DNA of 64,000 bases from Zea mays (Eukaryota; Streptophyta; Magnoliopsida; Poales; Poaceae). Below, piece by piece: positions 23,109 to 36,134 of the stretch. Both the position numbers and the translations under genes were made by a program. Where the stretch lies: positions 114,423,982-114,487,981 of the forward strand of contig NC_050097.1 of assembly GCF_902167145.1 (NCBI RefSeq), in the 5' to 3' direction. How positions within the stretch are numbered: the first letter of the stretch is position 1; each line of letters opens with the position of its first letter. The notes under the pieces were generated by a model. That model worked only from the letters and a program-made list of their open reading frames with translations, had not been told where the DNA came from and did no database searches.

Positions 23109-26100
23109 TGTCACACCCGGGTTTCGGGGCACCAAGACCCGGGCGCGAACATAAACACCAGGTGTGCTGGGACCAAGTCTCACACATATGATGAATCATG
23201 GCACAGGATCGAATGTCACATCTTTACTATATAATAGGAGTTCTATACAAAATAAATAAGTAATTACATTATAAGGAGACAACGGTCCAGCAACCCAAAG
23301 TTGACTGGGAGACGACGGCCTAGATCTCTCACGAACACATCACAACATCCTCCATGTGCCTCATCCTGTGGTACCTGTTCTTGACCTGTGGGGGTGTGAG
23401 ACAGCAAGAGTGAGCTCACATACGTTCATCGCTCAACAAGTTGTGGGGAATAATGTGCATGAACTCGCCAAAGGTGGGAGCTCACGTGAAGTGTAAGGCT
23501 TACCAAAGAGGATGGTTAGAGCTGAGCATTGCTTTTAAAGTTGGTCAAAATTTTATTAGCAGTTACTAAGTATAAGTAAATACCAACCCAATTAATAAAA
23601 GTAATAACATCACCTGCGATGCAATGCATATGACAAATTGAATTTAGTTCCATAAATTAATCATGTGAGGGTCCGAGCTGCTCATGACCGTGAGCATGGC
23701 TAGTATACCAGTTTTACACTCTGCAAAGGTTGCGCATCATTACCCACAAGTCATGTTACCCATCTGCCAAGGGATCGTGACTTCCCATACACCTCTACCG
23801 AGGAGGCGAGGCAGGGTAACACTACGAGGCCTTTACAAAGTTCCACTAGCTTCAGAAAACCCGCTACAGTTTATAGGAAGCTCCAATGCAGGGACCCCTC
23901 GCATGACCGCCATCGCAGCAAAATCATCCCAAGGACCTCCCCACACTGACCACTCCCCTACTGCCCTTGCCCCTTTCAGGTAAGGTAGTCTTCCACTAGC
24001 TTTCCTAATTAATCAGCCAAGGGCATCCCATTAAACCCTTGTGGTAGCACTTTTTCCCCGGGTGGTCGCTCCATGTTCCAATTAACATAATGATCTTATC
24101 ATGAACAGTAATAATAAACAGATAATAAAAGTGTGATCGTGAATAATGTATCTTCATACCCAAAACCACATAAAGCACTAGCAAGTACTACCCAAAAAGT
24201 TCAGTGGTAAACAAGGTATAAAGATAGACAAACTAGGGTAACCTATTAGGTCCCATCAAAATTAACATATGCAGATCATTATGATTAATTAGAACATGAG
24301 TGGTAAAAGAAGTGATCAAGGGCACAACTTGCCTGGCACTTGAGATTCCAGGTACCAACTTGCTCTTCAGATGACACGTGTCCTCACTGCTAAGCGTAGC
24401 AATACAGACAAACAGTGTATAGGAAAAATTAACATAACACCAAACAATAGAACTAACTACGTAATAATATTCTACGCGGCGTAACGAGATCGTAGGAACA
24501 AGAACCACTAAATTCGGAGCTACGATTATTAAGTTATGAAATCCTGAAATTATTTAGTGCTTAGAATAGATTAATCCTAATGAACAATTTTAATTCACGC
24601 TTCATGGCTAGACAGTGTTACTGGTTGATAGACAATATTAATACAAAATTATTGCAACTGGAATGACTCAATTTGGAGTTAAATTCATCAAGTTATGAAT
24701 TTCCTAAGTTTGGGACATTATTTTGCTTTTAAAAAGAATTTCTGTATTTAATTTAATGGATTTCTGAGTTACTTGGACTGCGGCCACTATTATCAGAAAC
24801 TGCAGGGGCTAACTCGCAAATCTCTCCAAGACTCAGGATTCCCCAAAGAGGACGGCGGGTTGGTTTCATGAAAACATAGGGTTTCTTTTATAAAATGTAA
24901 ACGGTGAAGGGGCACGCTCAATTTGGACCGCCAGATCGTGTTTCCACGGTCCCGATTAGACGCGCCAGGACACAAACCGGTAACCTTCATCCACCGTTGG
25001 ATCACTGATTAACGACCCAGATTTAAACAATCTAAGATTGCCCCGGACCCGCCCGATCGCGATCCAACGGTTCGAATCGAATCACGCGAAGGGGGTGCAT
25101 GATCTAATCTGAATCGTTCATCGAGGAATCGACGGATACCACATCTTCCTTTCCCTATTCTAATCGCGACCATCCATCAGCAGATGGACGATCTAGAGAT
25201 CTTCTCCCTCCCCACGGCGGTCTGGACAGCAGCGCCGCCCACCCACGGCGGAGCTTCGCTGGCGGACGCGCAATCCGATGCCCGAACGCCCCTAACCTAA
25301 AATTGGTCGGTGATAAACCTAGAGGGGGTGATGGCGAACTCGATTAGAGCACGTACCACTGATGGAGGTCAACGGGACGAAGAGGCCACGACGAATGGCG
25401 GCACCGCAATTACAACGAGAAATTCCGGAGGCGCGGTCAAGGATTTCCGAGCGGCGCGACGTCGGACACACTCCCACAGGCCAGAGGAAGCGCCGAGGCA
25501 CAATGCAAGGGCTCGGTCAGGACGCGGCGAAGATATCACGGCGGCGATGTTATGCGGTGGTCAGGACCCGATTTTCCCCCAAATTACACGGTGGTAATCA
25601 ACTTCTTTGTTCGATTTGTTTAGGGGCGAGTTGCGGATGTATTTATAGAGCTAGGGATGGGTCGAGGTGATTCTGTTGGCGAGGATCCATGCAAGTTTTT
25701 CTCCGCGGTTTGTTGAGCGCCGGCCGAGCGGGGGAAGATGGTCCTGCGCGCACGGGCCCGCAGAACGGTGACACAAGGCGAAGGTGCAAACACACGCGGA
25801 GACGGCGACTGGTGAGGGGGGCCCGATCTATTCAGCGAAGGCGGACCAGTGAGATCCACGCTATCCCGGCGGCGCACATCGCGGCAGTGGTGCGGACGAA
25901 ACGCGAGAGAGAGAAGGAGGAGCTGACAGTGCGGCCCCATCAGGCAGTGTGAGTCCGAGTGCATATGAGAGGATGAGCCGCGGGCCCAAGCTGTCGGCAG
26001 AGCTGGACGAATGCCTGCCCTGTTGGCCCCGTTTGTAAGAGGCACCAGCGCGGGAGTAAGTGTGGGCGGGCGTGGAGATGAGAGGTAGTGGGCCGGCCAA

Positions 26101-26605
26101 GGAAGAAAACGGCCCATGCACAGGTTTTCTTTATCTTTTTCTTTTCTATTTAAGAGCTCTCATTTCAAACTCACCTCAAATTCAAAACCCCTATTTCGAA
26201 TTTTATATTCTCCAAATATTAGAATTAATACTTAATGTGAATATATCCTCTATTTTTTCTAATATTATTATTTATTATTTTTCCTTGTCATTTATTTATA
26301 AAAATGGCTTAGTTGAAATTTTCCCTCCCATTTCCAATTCCTTATTCCAGATTCAAATTTATACTTCTATTTTAGTTTTCAGATTTTTCAAATGTATCAA
26401 TTGAAACCCAAAGGTGAATATAAACCATACTATTTTAAATATTACTAGTTTAAGTTTACTCTCCTTCTCATATTTGACTCTTAACAATAGTTGACTTGTT
26501 ACAAGATTTCTTTTCCCATTCCCAATTCCTAAAGCACTATAATAGCTATATTTGTTTATTTATTTTATAATAATTATTTTTTTTCTACTAATTTTGGGTC
26601 TTACA
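23109..26605 (-). repeat. 3' LTR of family C (3497 bp)
   Basis: In plus coordinates it starts TGTCACACCCGGG and ends GGGTCTTACA. It contains the modules shared with family A LTRs in inverted orientation (e.g. CCTCTACCGAGGAGGCGAGG near 23,790). ORFs of up to 165 codons inside are conserved in the partner LTR only because the LTRs are near-identical. Confidence 0.95.
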
Positions 26606-26630
26606 AATCCTACCCCCCTTAACAAAAATC
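26606..26630 (-). other. polypurine tract of family C
   Basis: Read on the minus strand, TTAAGGGGGGTAGGATT directly precedes the 3' LTR start TGTAAGACCC. It matches the tract of family A at 35,593. Confidence 0.85.
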
Positions 26631-26804
26631 TCGCCCTCGAGATTTGTAAGGAAAGGGTGTATACTCATATTATCTCAACACATGTACGCAAACAAAATCT
26701 CAGCATGATGCATACTTCATTAGCAAGACATGGGGTCGATTAGACCTTATTATTCCTTCTAAAATAATATCATATCATCTACTAACTAAAGTAACATCTA
26801 GATC

Positions 26805-27104
26805 TTACAAATAGTAGTAATTTATATATATGTTTATGTAGCTTGGTGGAGCTGGTGGTGGTGGTGGAGGTTGTTGTTGTCGTTGTCTCTCCAACCGCGC
26901 TTGGCTTATTTCTTGGCGGACCTGACGTATTTCCTCGTGTCCTTGTCTTATCTGATTTTGCATCTCGGTCACTAGGTCTGTCAATTGTTGTATTACCAGT
27001 CTTTGGGCAGCAACCACTTGATCGATTTCAACAGGTGGAGGATTTGGAGGATTCATTTCTGTTTGCTGTTGCGTGATAATCTTTCCTTTCCTGGTATTGA
27101 CCAT
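26805..27104 (-). pseudogene. family C gag N-terminal remnant
   Basis: ATG at 27104 opens MVNTRKGKIITQQQTEM, the same start as family A gag. A coiled Gln/Arg/Glu helix (IRQVRQEISQARLERQ) and a poly-Pro run (PPPPPPAPP) follow. The frame then leaves gag homology and stops. About 85 residues are gag-like, so no capsid core remains. It may have been kept only because the element relied on proteins of an autonomous relative. Confidence 0.85.
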
Positions 27105-27639
27105 GAAAGTTAGAAGCATACGGGAATATAGTTATATATTTTTTTTTGCAAGGAAAATTATTTGGCAAGCAAACGAACAGGCCAATAACTGGTTGATCTG
27201 AGGATTCTTTGGCACGACTTAATCTTTATTTTATACCAAGCTTGGGATAACTAGTCGTATAAGGTGAATATCCAAGGTAGGATAGAATTTTGTTAAGATG
27301 AGATAGTCTACATGGTGTAGGTTAAAAGTTTGTTAAGTGGGGACAGATAGATTATACCTTTCATCATGACTCTATGGGTTGGATTAGTTCATGGTTGAGT
27401 TGATCCAATGTGCTAAGTTAAGTTAATACATGGCTAGTAGGGTCTAATCTCTTCTACTAGTGTCACTAATCTGTTTAAGTGGACCACATTAGGTTAGATT
27501 ACATTAGACCACACTAGATCAGATCATATTAGGTAAGATAAGATCTAGATTAGATTGGATATGACTAGATTAGACTAGTTTAGGTTACATAGGTCTAACA
27601 GGGTAGAATATGTATTATTAAGATATGTTAGAATCTTTT

Positions 27640-27860
27640 GAGATTAGTTAGATATGTTATGATAAGATAGAATCTCTTCAAGATAAGATGAATTTATTAA
27701 GGTAAGAAGAATCTTTTAAGATGAGGTGGATCTAGTAAGATAAGAGAGAATCTTATAAGATACGATGAATCTATTAAGATATGGGAGTCTTTTAAGATGA
27801 GATGAATTGTTTAGAATGGGATCTTTTAGGATAAGATAAATCTCTTAAGCTAGATATATT
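27640..27860 (-). repeat. degenerate tandem repeat, about 22 bp, in family C interior
   Basis: Variants of AAGATAAGATGAATCTATT recur about ten times (near 27,660, 27,682, 27,704, 27,727, 27,750, 27,772, 27,795, 27,818). The purine-rich strand is the plus strand. Upstream, 27,470-27,600 has looser copies of GATTAGATTAGAC. No coding potential is seen. Confidence 0.7.
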
Positions 27861-28270
27861 CCAATGGGGATAATCTAGGTTGTCTAGTTATTTTATAAAT
27901 ACTATCTTTTATGCCTAGCTGTTCATGCAGATGTAATTGTGGACATTGATCCACAACCCATCACACTCAATCGAAGATCCAAATCAAACAAGTATCATAA
28001 GAACAAGCACTCAAGCATATAAATACCTATAAAAATAGTTTTGTTTTTGTTCCTAAGAGTAGGCCTCCTATTTCTAAAGGTTACTTTAGGTAGAGGATTT
28101 CAAAGTGTGAAATCCACATTTGTCTTTAGAAAAGAAAAGGTAAGAGTAATCAGAGTAAAGCAGCAATGGATAAGAAAAGGTTAAGAAAAGTTTAGAAAGA
28201 ATCAGAGTAGCGGAGGTAAGTAAGAAATGGCTGTCCAGTTCTATCTAGATTTCGTCCTACAGTCAACATT

Positions 28271-28282
28271 CCTCTGATACCA
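28271..28282 (-). other. primer binding site of family C (tRNA-Met)
   Basis: The minus strand reads TGGTATCAGAGG beginning 4 bp inside the 5' LTR boundary at 28,287, the same site and spacing as in family A. Confidence 0.9.
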
Positions 28283-28286
28283 CTTC

Positions 28287-31200
28287 TGTCACACCCGGGT
28301 TTCGGGGCACCAAGACCCGGGCGCGAACATAAACACCAGGTGTGCTAGGACCAAGTCTCACACATATGATGAATCATGGCACAAGATCGAATGTCACATA
28401 TTTACTATATAATAGGAGTTCTATACAAAATAAATAAGTAATTACATTATAAGGAGACAACGGTCCAGCAACCCAAAGTTGACTGGGAGACGACGGCCTA
28501 GATCTCTCACGAACACATCACAGCATCCTCCATGCGCCTCATCCTGTGGTACCTGTTCTTGACCTATGGGGGGTGTGAGACAGCAAGAGTGAGCTCACAT
28601 ACGTTCATCGCTCAACAAGTTGTGGGGAATAATGTGCATGAACTCGCCAAAGGTGAGAGCTCACGTGAAGTGTAAGGCTTACCAAAGAGGATGGTTAGAG
28701 CTGAGCATTGCTTTTAAACTTGGTCAAAATTTTATTAGCAGTTACTAAGTATAAGTAAATACCAACCCAATTAAGAAAAGTAATAACATCACCTGCGATG
28801 CAATGCATATGACAAATTGAATTTAGTTCCATAAATTAATCATGTGAGGGTCCGAGCTGCTCATGACCGTGAGCACGGCTAGTATACCAGTTTTACACTC
28901 TGCAGAGGTTGCGCATCTTTACCCACAAGTCATGTTACCCATCTGCCAAGGGGTCGCGACTTCCCATACACCTCTACCGAGGAGGCGAGGCAGGGTAACA
29001 CTACGAGGCCTTTACAAAGTTCCACTAGCTTCAGAAAACCCGCTACAGTTTATAGGAAGCTCCAATGCAGGGACCCCTCGCATGACCGCCATCGCAGCAA
29101 AATCATCCCAAGGACCTCCCCACACTGACCACTCCCCTACTACCCTTGCTCCTTTCAGGTAAGGTAGTCTTCCACTAGCTTTCCTAATTAATCAGCCAAG
29201 GGCATCCCATTAAACCCTTGTGGTAGCACTGTTTTCCCGGGTGGTCGCTCCATGTTCCAATTAACATAATGATCTTATCATGAACAGTAATAATAAATAG
29301 ATAATAAAAGTGTGATCGTGAATAATGTATCTTCATACCCAAAACCACATAAAGCACTAGCAAGTACTACCCAAAAAGTTCAGTGGTAAACAAGGTATAA
29401 AGATAGACAAACTAGGGTAACCTATTAGGTCCCATCAAAATTAACCTATGCAGATCATTATGATTAATTAGAACATGAGTGGGTAAAAGAAGTGATCAAG
29501 GGCACAACTTGCCTGGCACTTGAGATTCCAGGTACCAACTTGCTCTTCAGATGACAGTGTCCTCACTGCTAAACGTAGCAATACAGACAAACAGTGTATA
29601 GGCAAAATTAACATAACACCAAACAATAGAACTAACTACGTAATAATATTCTACGCGGCATAACGAGATCGTAGGAACAAGAACCACTAAATTCGGAGCT
29701 ACGATTATTAAGTTATCAAATCCTGAAATTATTTAGTGCTTAGAATAGATTAATCCTAATGAACAATTTTAATTCACGCTTCATGGCTAGACAGTGTTAC
29801 TGGTTGATAGACAATATTAATACAAAATTATTGCAACTGGAATGACTCAATTTGGAGTTAAATTCATCAAGTTATGAATTTCCTAAGTTTGGGACATTAT
29901 TTTGCTTTTAAAAAGAATTTATGTATTTAATTTAATGGATTTCTGAGTTACTTGGACTGCGGCCACTATTATCAGAAACTGCAGGGGCTAACTCGCAAAT
30001 CTCCCCAAGACTCAGGATTCCCCAAAGAGGACGGCGGGTTGGTTTCATGAAAACAGAGGGTTTCTTTTATAAAATGTAAACGGTGAAGGGGCACGCTCAA
30101 TTTGGACCGCCAGATCGTGTTTCCACGGTCCCGATTAGATGCGCCAGGACACAAACCGGTAACCTTCATCCACCGTTGGATCACTGATTAACGACCCAGA
30201 TTTAAACAATCTAAGATTGCCCCAGACCCGCCCAATCGTGATCCAACGGTTCGAATCGAATCACGCGAAGGGGGCGCATGATCTAATCTGAATCGTTCAT
30301 CGAGGAATCGACGGATACCACATCTTCCTTTCCCTATTCTAATCGCGACCATCCATCAGCAGATGGACGATCTAGAGATCTTCTCCCTCCCCACGGCGGT
30401 CTGGACAGCAGCGCCGCCCACCCACGGCGGAGCTTCGCCGGTGGACGCGCAATCCGATGCCTGGACGCCCCTAACCTAAAATTGGTCGGTGATAAACCTA
30501 GAGGGGGTGATGGCGAACTCGATTAGAGCACGTACCACTGATGGAGGTCAACGGGACGAAGAGGCCACGGCGAATGGCGGCACCGCAATTACGACGAGAA
30601 ATTCCGGAGGCGCGGTTAAGGATTTTCGAGCGGCGCGGCGTCGGACACACTCCCACAGGCCAGAGGAAGCGCCGAGGCACAATGCAAGGGCTCGGTCAGG
30701 ACGCGGCGAAGATATCACGGCGGCGATGTTATGCGGTGGTCAGGACCCGATTTTCCTCCAAATTACACGATGGTTATCGGCTTCTTTGTTCGATTTGTTT
30801 AGGGGCGAGTTGCGGATGTATTTATAGAGCTAGGGATGGGTCGAGGTGATTCTGTTGGCGAGGACCCATGCGAGTTTTTCTCCGCGGTTTGTTGAGCGCC
30901 GACCGAGCGGGGGAAGATGGCCCTGCGCGCGTGGGCCCGCAGAACGGTGACACAAGGCGAAGGTGCAAACACACGCGGAGACGGCGACTGGTGAGGGGGG
31001 CCTGGTCTGTTCAGCGAAGGCGGACCAGCGAGATCCGCGCGATCCCGGCGGCGCACATCGCGGCAGTGGTGCGGACGAAACGCGAGAGAGAGAAGGAGGA
31101 GCTGACAGTGCGGCCCCATCAGGCAGTGTGAGTCCGAGTGCATATGAGAGGATGAGCCGCGGGTCCAAACTGTCGGCAGAGCTGGACGAATGCCTGCCCT

Positions 31201-31780
31201 GTTGGCCCCGTTTGTAAGAGGCACCAGCGCGGGAGTAAGTGTGGGCGGGCGTGGAGATGAGAGGTAGTGGGCCGGCCAAGGAAGAAAACGGCCCATGCAC
31301 AGGTTTTCTTTATCTTTTTCTTTTCTATTTAAGAGCTCTCATTTCAAACTCACCTCAAATTCAAAACCCCTATTTCGAATTTTATATTCTCCAAATATCA
31401 GAATTAATACTTAATGTGAATATATCCTCTATTTTTTCTAATATTATTATTTATTATTTTTCCTTGTCATTTATTTATAAAAATGGCTTAGTTGAAATTT
31501 TCCCTCCCATTTCCAATTCCTTATTCCAGATTCAAATTTATACTTCTATTTTAGTTTTCAGATTTTTCAAATGTATCAATTGAAACCCAAAGGTGAATAT
31601 AAACCATACTATTTTAAATATTACTAGTTTAAGTTTACTCTCCTCATATTTGACTCTTAACAATAGTTGACTTGTTACAAGATTTCTTTTCCCATTCCCA
31701 ATTCCTAAAGCACTATAATAGCTATATTTGTTTATTTATTTTATAATAATTATTTTTTTCTACTAATTTTGGGTCTTACA
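28287..31780 (-). repeat. 5' LTR of family C (3494 bp)
   Basis: It is the partner of 23109-26605, near-identical along the whole length with scattered single-base changes and single-base indels. It ends at the GCAGG duplication that rejoins the family A gag. Confidence 0.95.
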
Positions 31781-32477
31781 GCAGGGGAGCATGTCAGTCA
31801 GCGAGTACCACGACAGATTCATTCAGCTATCCAAATATGCACCTGATGAAGTTGCTGAAGATGAGAGGAAGCAGGAGCACTTTATTGAAGGACTCAATGG
31901 ACCTCTGCAGTATGCTCTAGCGGCTCATACATTTCCATCATTCCAGAGGCTGCTTGACAAGGCCCTAGCTATTGAACACAAGCGTGTTCAGCTGGGGGAT
32001 CTGAAGAGGAAGGCTATATCCCAGGGTCAGGGAAGCGGTAACGTTCGTCCTCGCTACATTCCACCCCAGGGTACACCAGTTCGCACTGGAAGTGGCCAGC
32101 GTCCATCTCAGCACACACCTCAGGGGACTACACCGACTCGTCAGGCTGCCCCCACTGGCACCCCGGCGAAATTCTCTGGACAGAGTGCTGGTACCACATG
32201 CTATAAGTGTGGTAAGACAGGTCATTATGCTAATGTTTGTTCGCAGAGGGTTGCTACTACACCTGTGCAGAACAAGCAACAGACTCCAGGATCTGGCAAG
32301 GGATTCTCTATTGCTAGGGTTAATCAGGTCAGCGCTGATGCTACTGCTGAAGGAGCTGACATCACACTTGGTATGTTTTATATTAATGCAATTCCTGCAA
32401 CAATATTATTTGATTCTGGTGCTACACATTCATTTATGTCTGCTCAATATGCCAACACAAATGAATTACCACTGTGA
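31781..32477 (+). pseudogene. family A gag C-terminal part and protease
   Basis: The capsid frame resumes with SVSEYHDRFIQLSKY. A Gln/Gly/Pro/Thr-rich linker, an intact zinc knuckle CYKCGKTGHYANVC (near 32,200-32,245) and the protease active-site motif ILFDSGATHSF (near 32,405-32,437) follow. A TGA at 32,475 interrupts it just after the protease core. The first five bases are the target duplication of family C. Confidence 0.9.
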
Positions 32478-35400
32478 AATATGAAAACACCAATGATAGT
32501 CCTATAATACTAGAGGAAAGTAGTATAGATCTGATCCTTGGTATGTCATGGTTAAGAAAGGCAAAGGAAGTTATACAATGTGGTAGGGGTAAAGTAGAAC
32601 TTACCAGCCCTAAAGGAGAGAAATTTCAAGTTGAAATTGCAGTAACCACCTCTACCAGATGTGTGGCATTCTTAATAGATGGGGTGTTTGTTGGTGACAA
32701 CATTCGTGTGGTTAGGGATTTTCCGGATGTCTTTCCAGAGGAGTTACCAGGGATGCCACGAGATAGGGAAGTTGAGTTTGTCATTGATCTCTTACCTAGG
32801 ACTGCTCCTATTTCTAAATGGCCAAACATGATGTCTGTAGAAGAGTTAAAAGAACTTAAGAAGCAGTTAACGGAGTTGTAGGAGGCTGGGTACATTCGTC
32901 CGAGTTCCTCATATTAGGGAACGCTGGTTTTGTTTGTACAGAAGAAAGATGGATCACAAAGGATGTGCGTAGATTATAGATCCCTTAATGATGTTACTGT
33001 GAAGAATAAGTATCTGTTACTCCGCATTGAGGATTTATTTGATCAGATGAGAGTTGCTAGGGTATTCTCGAAGATTTATCTCCGATCGGGTTACCACCAA
33101 ATGAAGATTAGGCCATCTGATATTCCCAAGACGGCTTTCTCAACCCGATATGGTTTATATGAGTTCACAGTTATGCCATTTGGACTAACTAATGCACCAG
33201 CCTATTTTATGAATTTGATGAATAAGGTGTTCAAGGAGTATCTGGACAGATTCATCGTAGTATTCATCGATGATATTCTTATTTATTCCAAGAGTGATAG
33301 TGATCATGAGGAATATTTGAGATTGGTGCTACAAAAGCTACAGGATAATCAAGTCTACGCCAAGTACAGTAAATGTGAGTTCTGGATTGATGAGGTGCCA
33401 TTCCTTGGACATATCATTTCTAATGGTGGGATATCAGTGGATCCTGCTAAAGTCAAGGAGATAATGGTGTGGAGCATACCCACTATAGTTACTGAAGTCC
33501 AGAGTTTCTTGGGACTTACAGGATACTATCGGAGATTTATTGAAGGGTTCTCTAAGATTGCTAAGCCAATGACCTCGCTTCTGGAGAAGGGAAGAGAGTT
33601 CAAGTGGGACTCGAAATGTCAAGATAGCTTTGATCAATTGAAGATGAGATTGAGGTCACCCCCAGTGTTCGTTATGCCAGATCTATAGAAGGGATTTGAC
33701 ATTTATTGTGATGCATGTGACTAAGGCTTGGGATGTGTGCTCATGCAAGAAGGACACGTGATTGCCTACGCGTCTCGTCAATTGCAGAAACATGAGTTGA
33801 GCTATCCCACTCATGACTTAGAACTGGCAGCCGTAGTGCATGCACTGAAGATATGGAGACACTATATTATGGGAACCAAGTATCAAGTGTACACGGATCA
33901 TAAGAGTTTGAAGTATATATTCACTCAGAAGGATCTCAACCTTAGGCAACGCCAATGGTTGGAGCTCATAAAGGATTATGATTTGGAGATTCATTGTCAT
34001 CCTTGAGTCGAAAGGAGCACGTTCATTTAGCTATTGTTGCCCAGCTACCCGATGAGATTGTTGAGGATTTCAGGAGACTCAACCTGGGAATAGTTGCACA
34101 TATTGAAGGAGTCACTATTGATGTGGAACCTACCTTGGAGCAAGAAATCCGTAAAGGTCAGAATGGTGATCCTAAAATACAAGAGATCAATGATCTGATT
34201 ACTGAAGGTAGAGGTCCGGAATTCACGGAGGAATAACAAGGCACAATATGGTTCAAGGGCCGGATATGTGTTCCTGAGATTGATAGCCTTCGTGAGACTA
34301 TATTGAAGGAAGCCCATGACTCTGATTATTCTATTCATCCTGGTAGCACTAAGATGTAACAGGATTTGAAGTAGAAATACTGGTGGTATGGATTGAAGAG
34401 AGATGTGGCTACACATGTGGCTATGTGTGATGTGTGTCAAAGAGTCAAGGCCGAACACCAAAGACCAGCTAGACTATTGCACCCGTTGAAGATACTCGAA
34501 TGGAAGTGGGAAGATATTGGCATGGATTTCATTACTGGATTGCCTCGCACCCTGAAAGGATATGATGCTATATGGGTGATTGTAGATATTCTGACCAAAG
34601 TGGCACACTTCATTCCGGTCAAGACTACTTATAAAGGTTCTCAGCTGGCAAGGTTATACATGGCTCGGATTGTGTGTTTACACGAAGTACCAAAGAAGAT
34701 CGTGTCTGATCGAGGTTCACAGTTTACCTCAAGATTCTAGTGAAGCTTTCATGAGAATATGAATACAAAGTTGAACTTTAGTACGGCTCATCACCCTTAG
34801 ACTGATGGCCAGACTGAAAGGACCAATCAGGTGTTGGAAGACATGTTGAGAGCTTGTGCCCTTCATCATGGAGGCAGTTGGGACAGAAGCCTACCTTATG
34901 CTGAGTTCTCATATAATAATAGTTATCAGGCCAGTCTGAAGATGTCACCATTCGAGGCTTTGTATGGCAGGAAGTGCAGGACTCCTCTATATTGGGATCA
35001 GACTAGAGAAAGACAGTTCTTTAGGCCTAAACTTATTCAAGAGGCAGGAGAACAAGTCCATATAATCAGGGAGAACTTGAGGGTAGCTCAGACCAGACAA
35101 AAGAGCTATGCTGATAATAGAAGAAGACCACTGGAATTTGAGGAAGGAGATCATGTGTACCTCAAGGTGTCACCACTTCGTGGAATGAGGAGATTTAAAG
35201 TTAAGGGCAAATTGTCCCCTCACTTTATTGGACCATTCAGAGTTTTTAGGCGAGTTGGGGAGATGGCATACCAACTTGAGTTACCTGATAATCTATCTGA
35301 TGTGCACAATGTATTCCACGTGTCTCAGCTTAAGAAGTGTCTCCGTTCCCTGAGGAACAATTACCAATGGAGGAACTCAGTGTTCAGGGTGATTTGACTT

Positions 35401-35570
35401 ATACGGAATATCCGATCAAGATTCTTGATACTTTGACTAGAGTTATAAGAAATAAGGTGATAAAGATGTGCAAAGTGTAATGGAGTCATCATGGAGAAGA
35501 TGAAGCTACTTGGGAGAGAGAAGAAGAGCTTCACATAGATTTTCCCCATCTTTTCCCTAGTCCTTCCTAA
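32478..35570 (+). pseudogene. family A pol: RT, RNase H, integrase, chromodomain (broken)
   Basis: Order is that of Ty3/gypsy. A protease tail (LILGMSWL) leads to reverse transcriptase with [26 protein letters not shown] and [11 protein letters not shown] near 33,260. RNase H follows ([17 protein letters not shown]), then the integrase zinc finger (MCDVCQRVKAEHQRP), integrase core (GMDFITGLPRT, SDRGSQFTSRF, YAEFSYNNSYQ) and a chromodomain-like tail (KVQWSHHGEDEATWE) ending at TAA 35568-35570. Stops include 32881, 32917, 33688, 33721, 34006, 34234, 34357 and 34738 (approximate codon positions). A short deletion removes the end of RNase H near 34,003. In integrase, VDILTK replaces the usual VDRLTK. 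Confidence 0.92.
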
Positions 35571-35592
35571 ATCTCGAGGACGAGATTCCTGT

Positions 35593-35607
35593 TAAGGGGG
35601 TAGGATT
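35593..35607 (+). other. polypurine tract of family A
   Basis: TAAGGGGGTAGGATT lies directly before the 3' LTR start TGTAATACCC. Confidence 0.88.
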
Positions 35608-36134
35608 TGTAATACCCAATTTGTAATTAATATGAAGAGAGTAGATCTCATTCCATGCTTTTACCCCATACTCATTATCACATGGTAACCACCATATATA
35701 AAGGGAACAAATGACTTAGGATACCCAAAATAAACTATGCATCATGCTAGAGTTTTGTTTGTTTGCTCATTTGATAATAATAATAATAATAATAATAGTG
35801 TTAATAAAAATATAGTGAAGATTTGAGGATTTGGAATGAACCCCAAATTGAAATTTTGAAAGATTTGGAAAATAGAAAAGAAAAAGAAAATAGTATAAAA
35901 ATATAAAGAAAATATATATATATATATAAATATATTTATTTAGACTAGTACTCTTATTTGTGCATATAATATGTGTGAACCAAGTTTGAACTCAAATATT
36001 AAATTTGAAATTGAGGATGAAATTCAAAATAGAATAAAAATAAAAGGAAGCCTACCGGATCATTCTGGGCCAAAACCGAGTTCGCGGCCTAGTACAACTT
36101 TTCCTCAGCCGGCCCAACCCGTCTCCCTGCCGGC

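Larger units (their letters stand above)
23109..31780 (-). mobile_element. family C non-autonomous LTR retrotransposon (TSD GCAGG)
   Basis: GCAGG is duplicated at 23104-23108 and 31781-31785. Two LTRs of about 3.5 kb flank only 1.68 kb of internal sequence. The primer site, read on the minus strand, follows the right LTR (complement of 28271-28282) and the polypurine tract adjoins the left LTR. Transcription therefore ran right to left, opposite to the host element. The only protein trace is the first ~85 codons of a gag; protease, RT, RNase H and integrase are absent. The LTRs differ at roughly 1-2 % of sites by eye, the youngest-looking pair in the nest. Confidence 0.93.

Noticed and set aside
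25620..26117. 165-codon minus-strand ORF, repeated at 30,799-31,296
   Set aside because: It lies inside family C LTRs and is repeated only because the two LTRs are near-identical. Composition is Pro/Ser/Arg low complexity with no domain.
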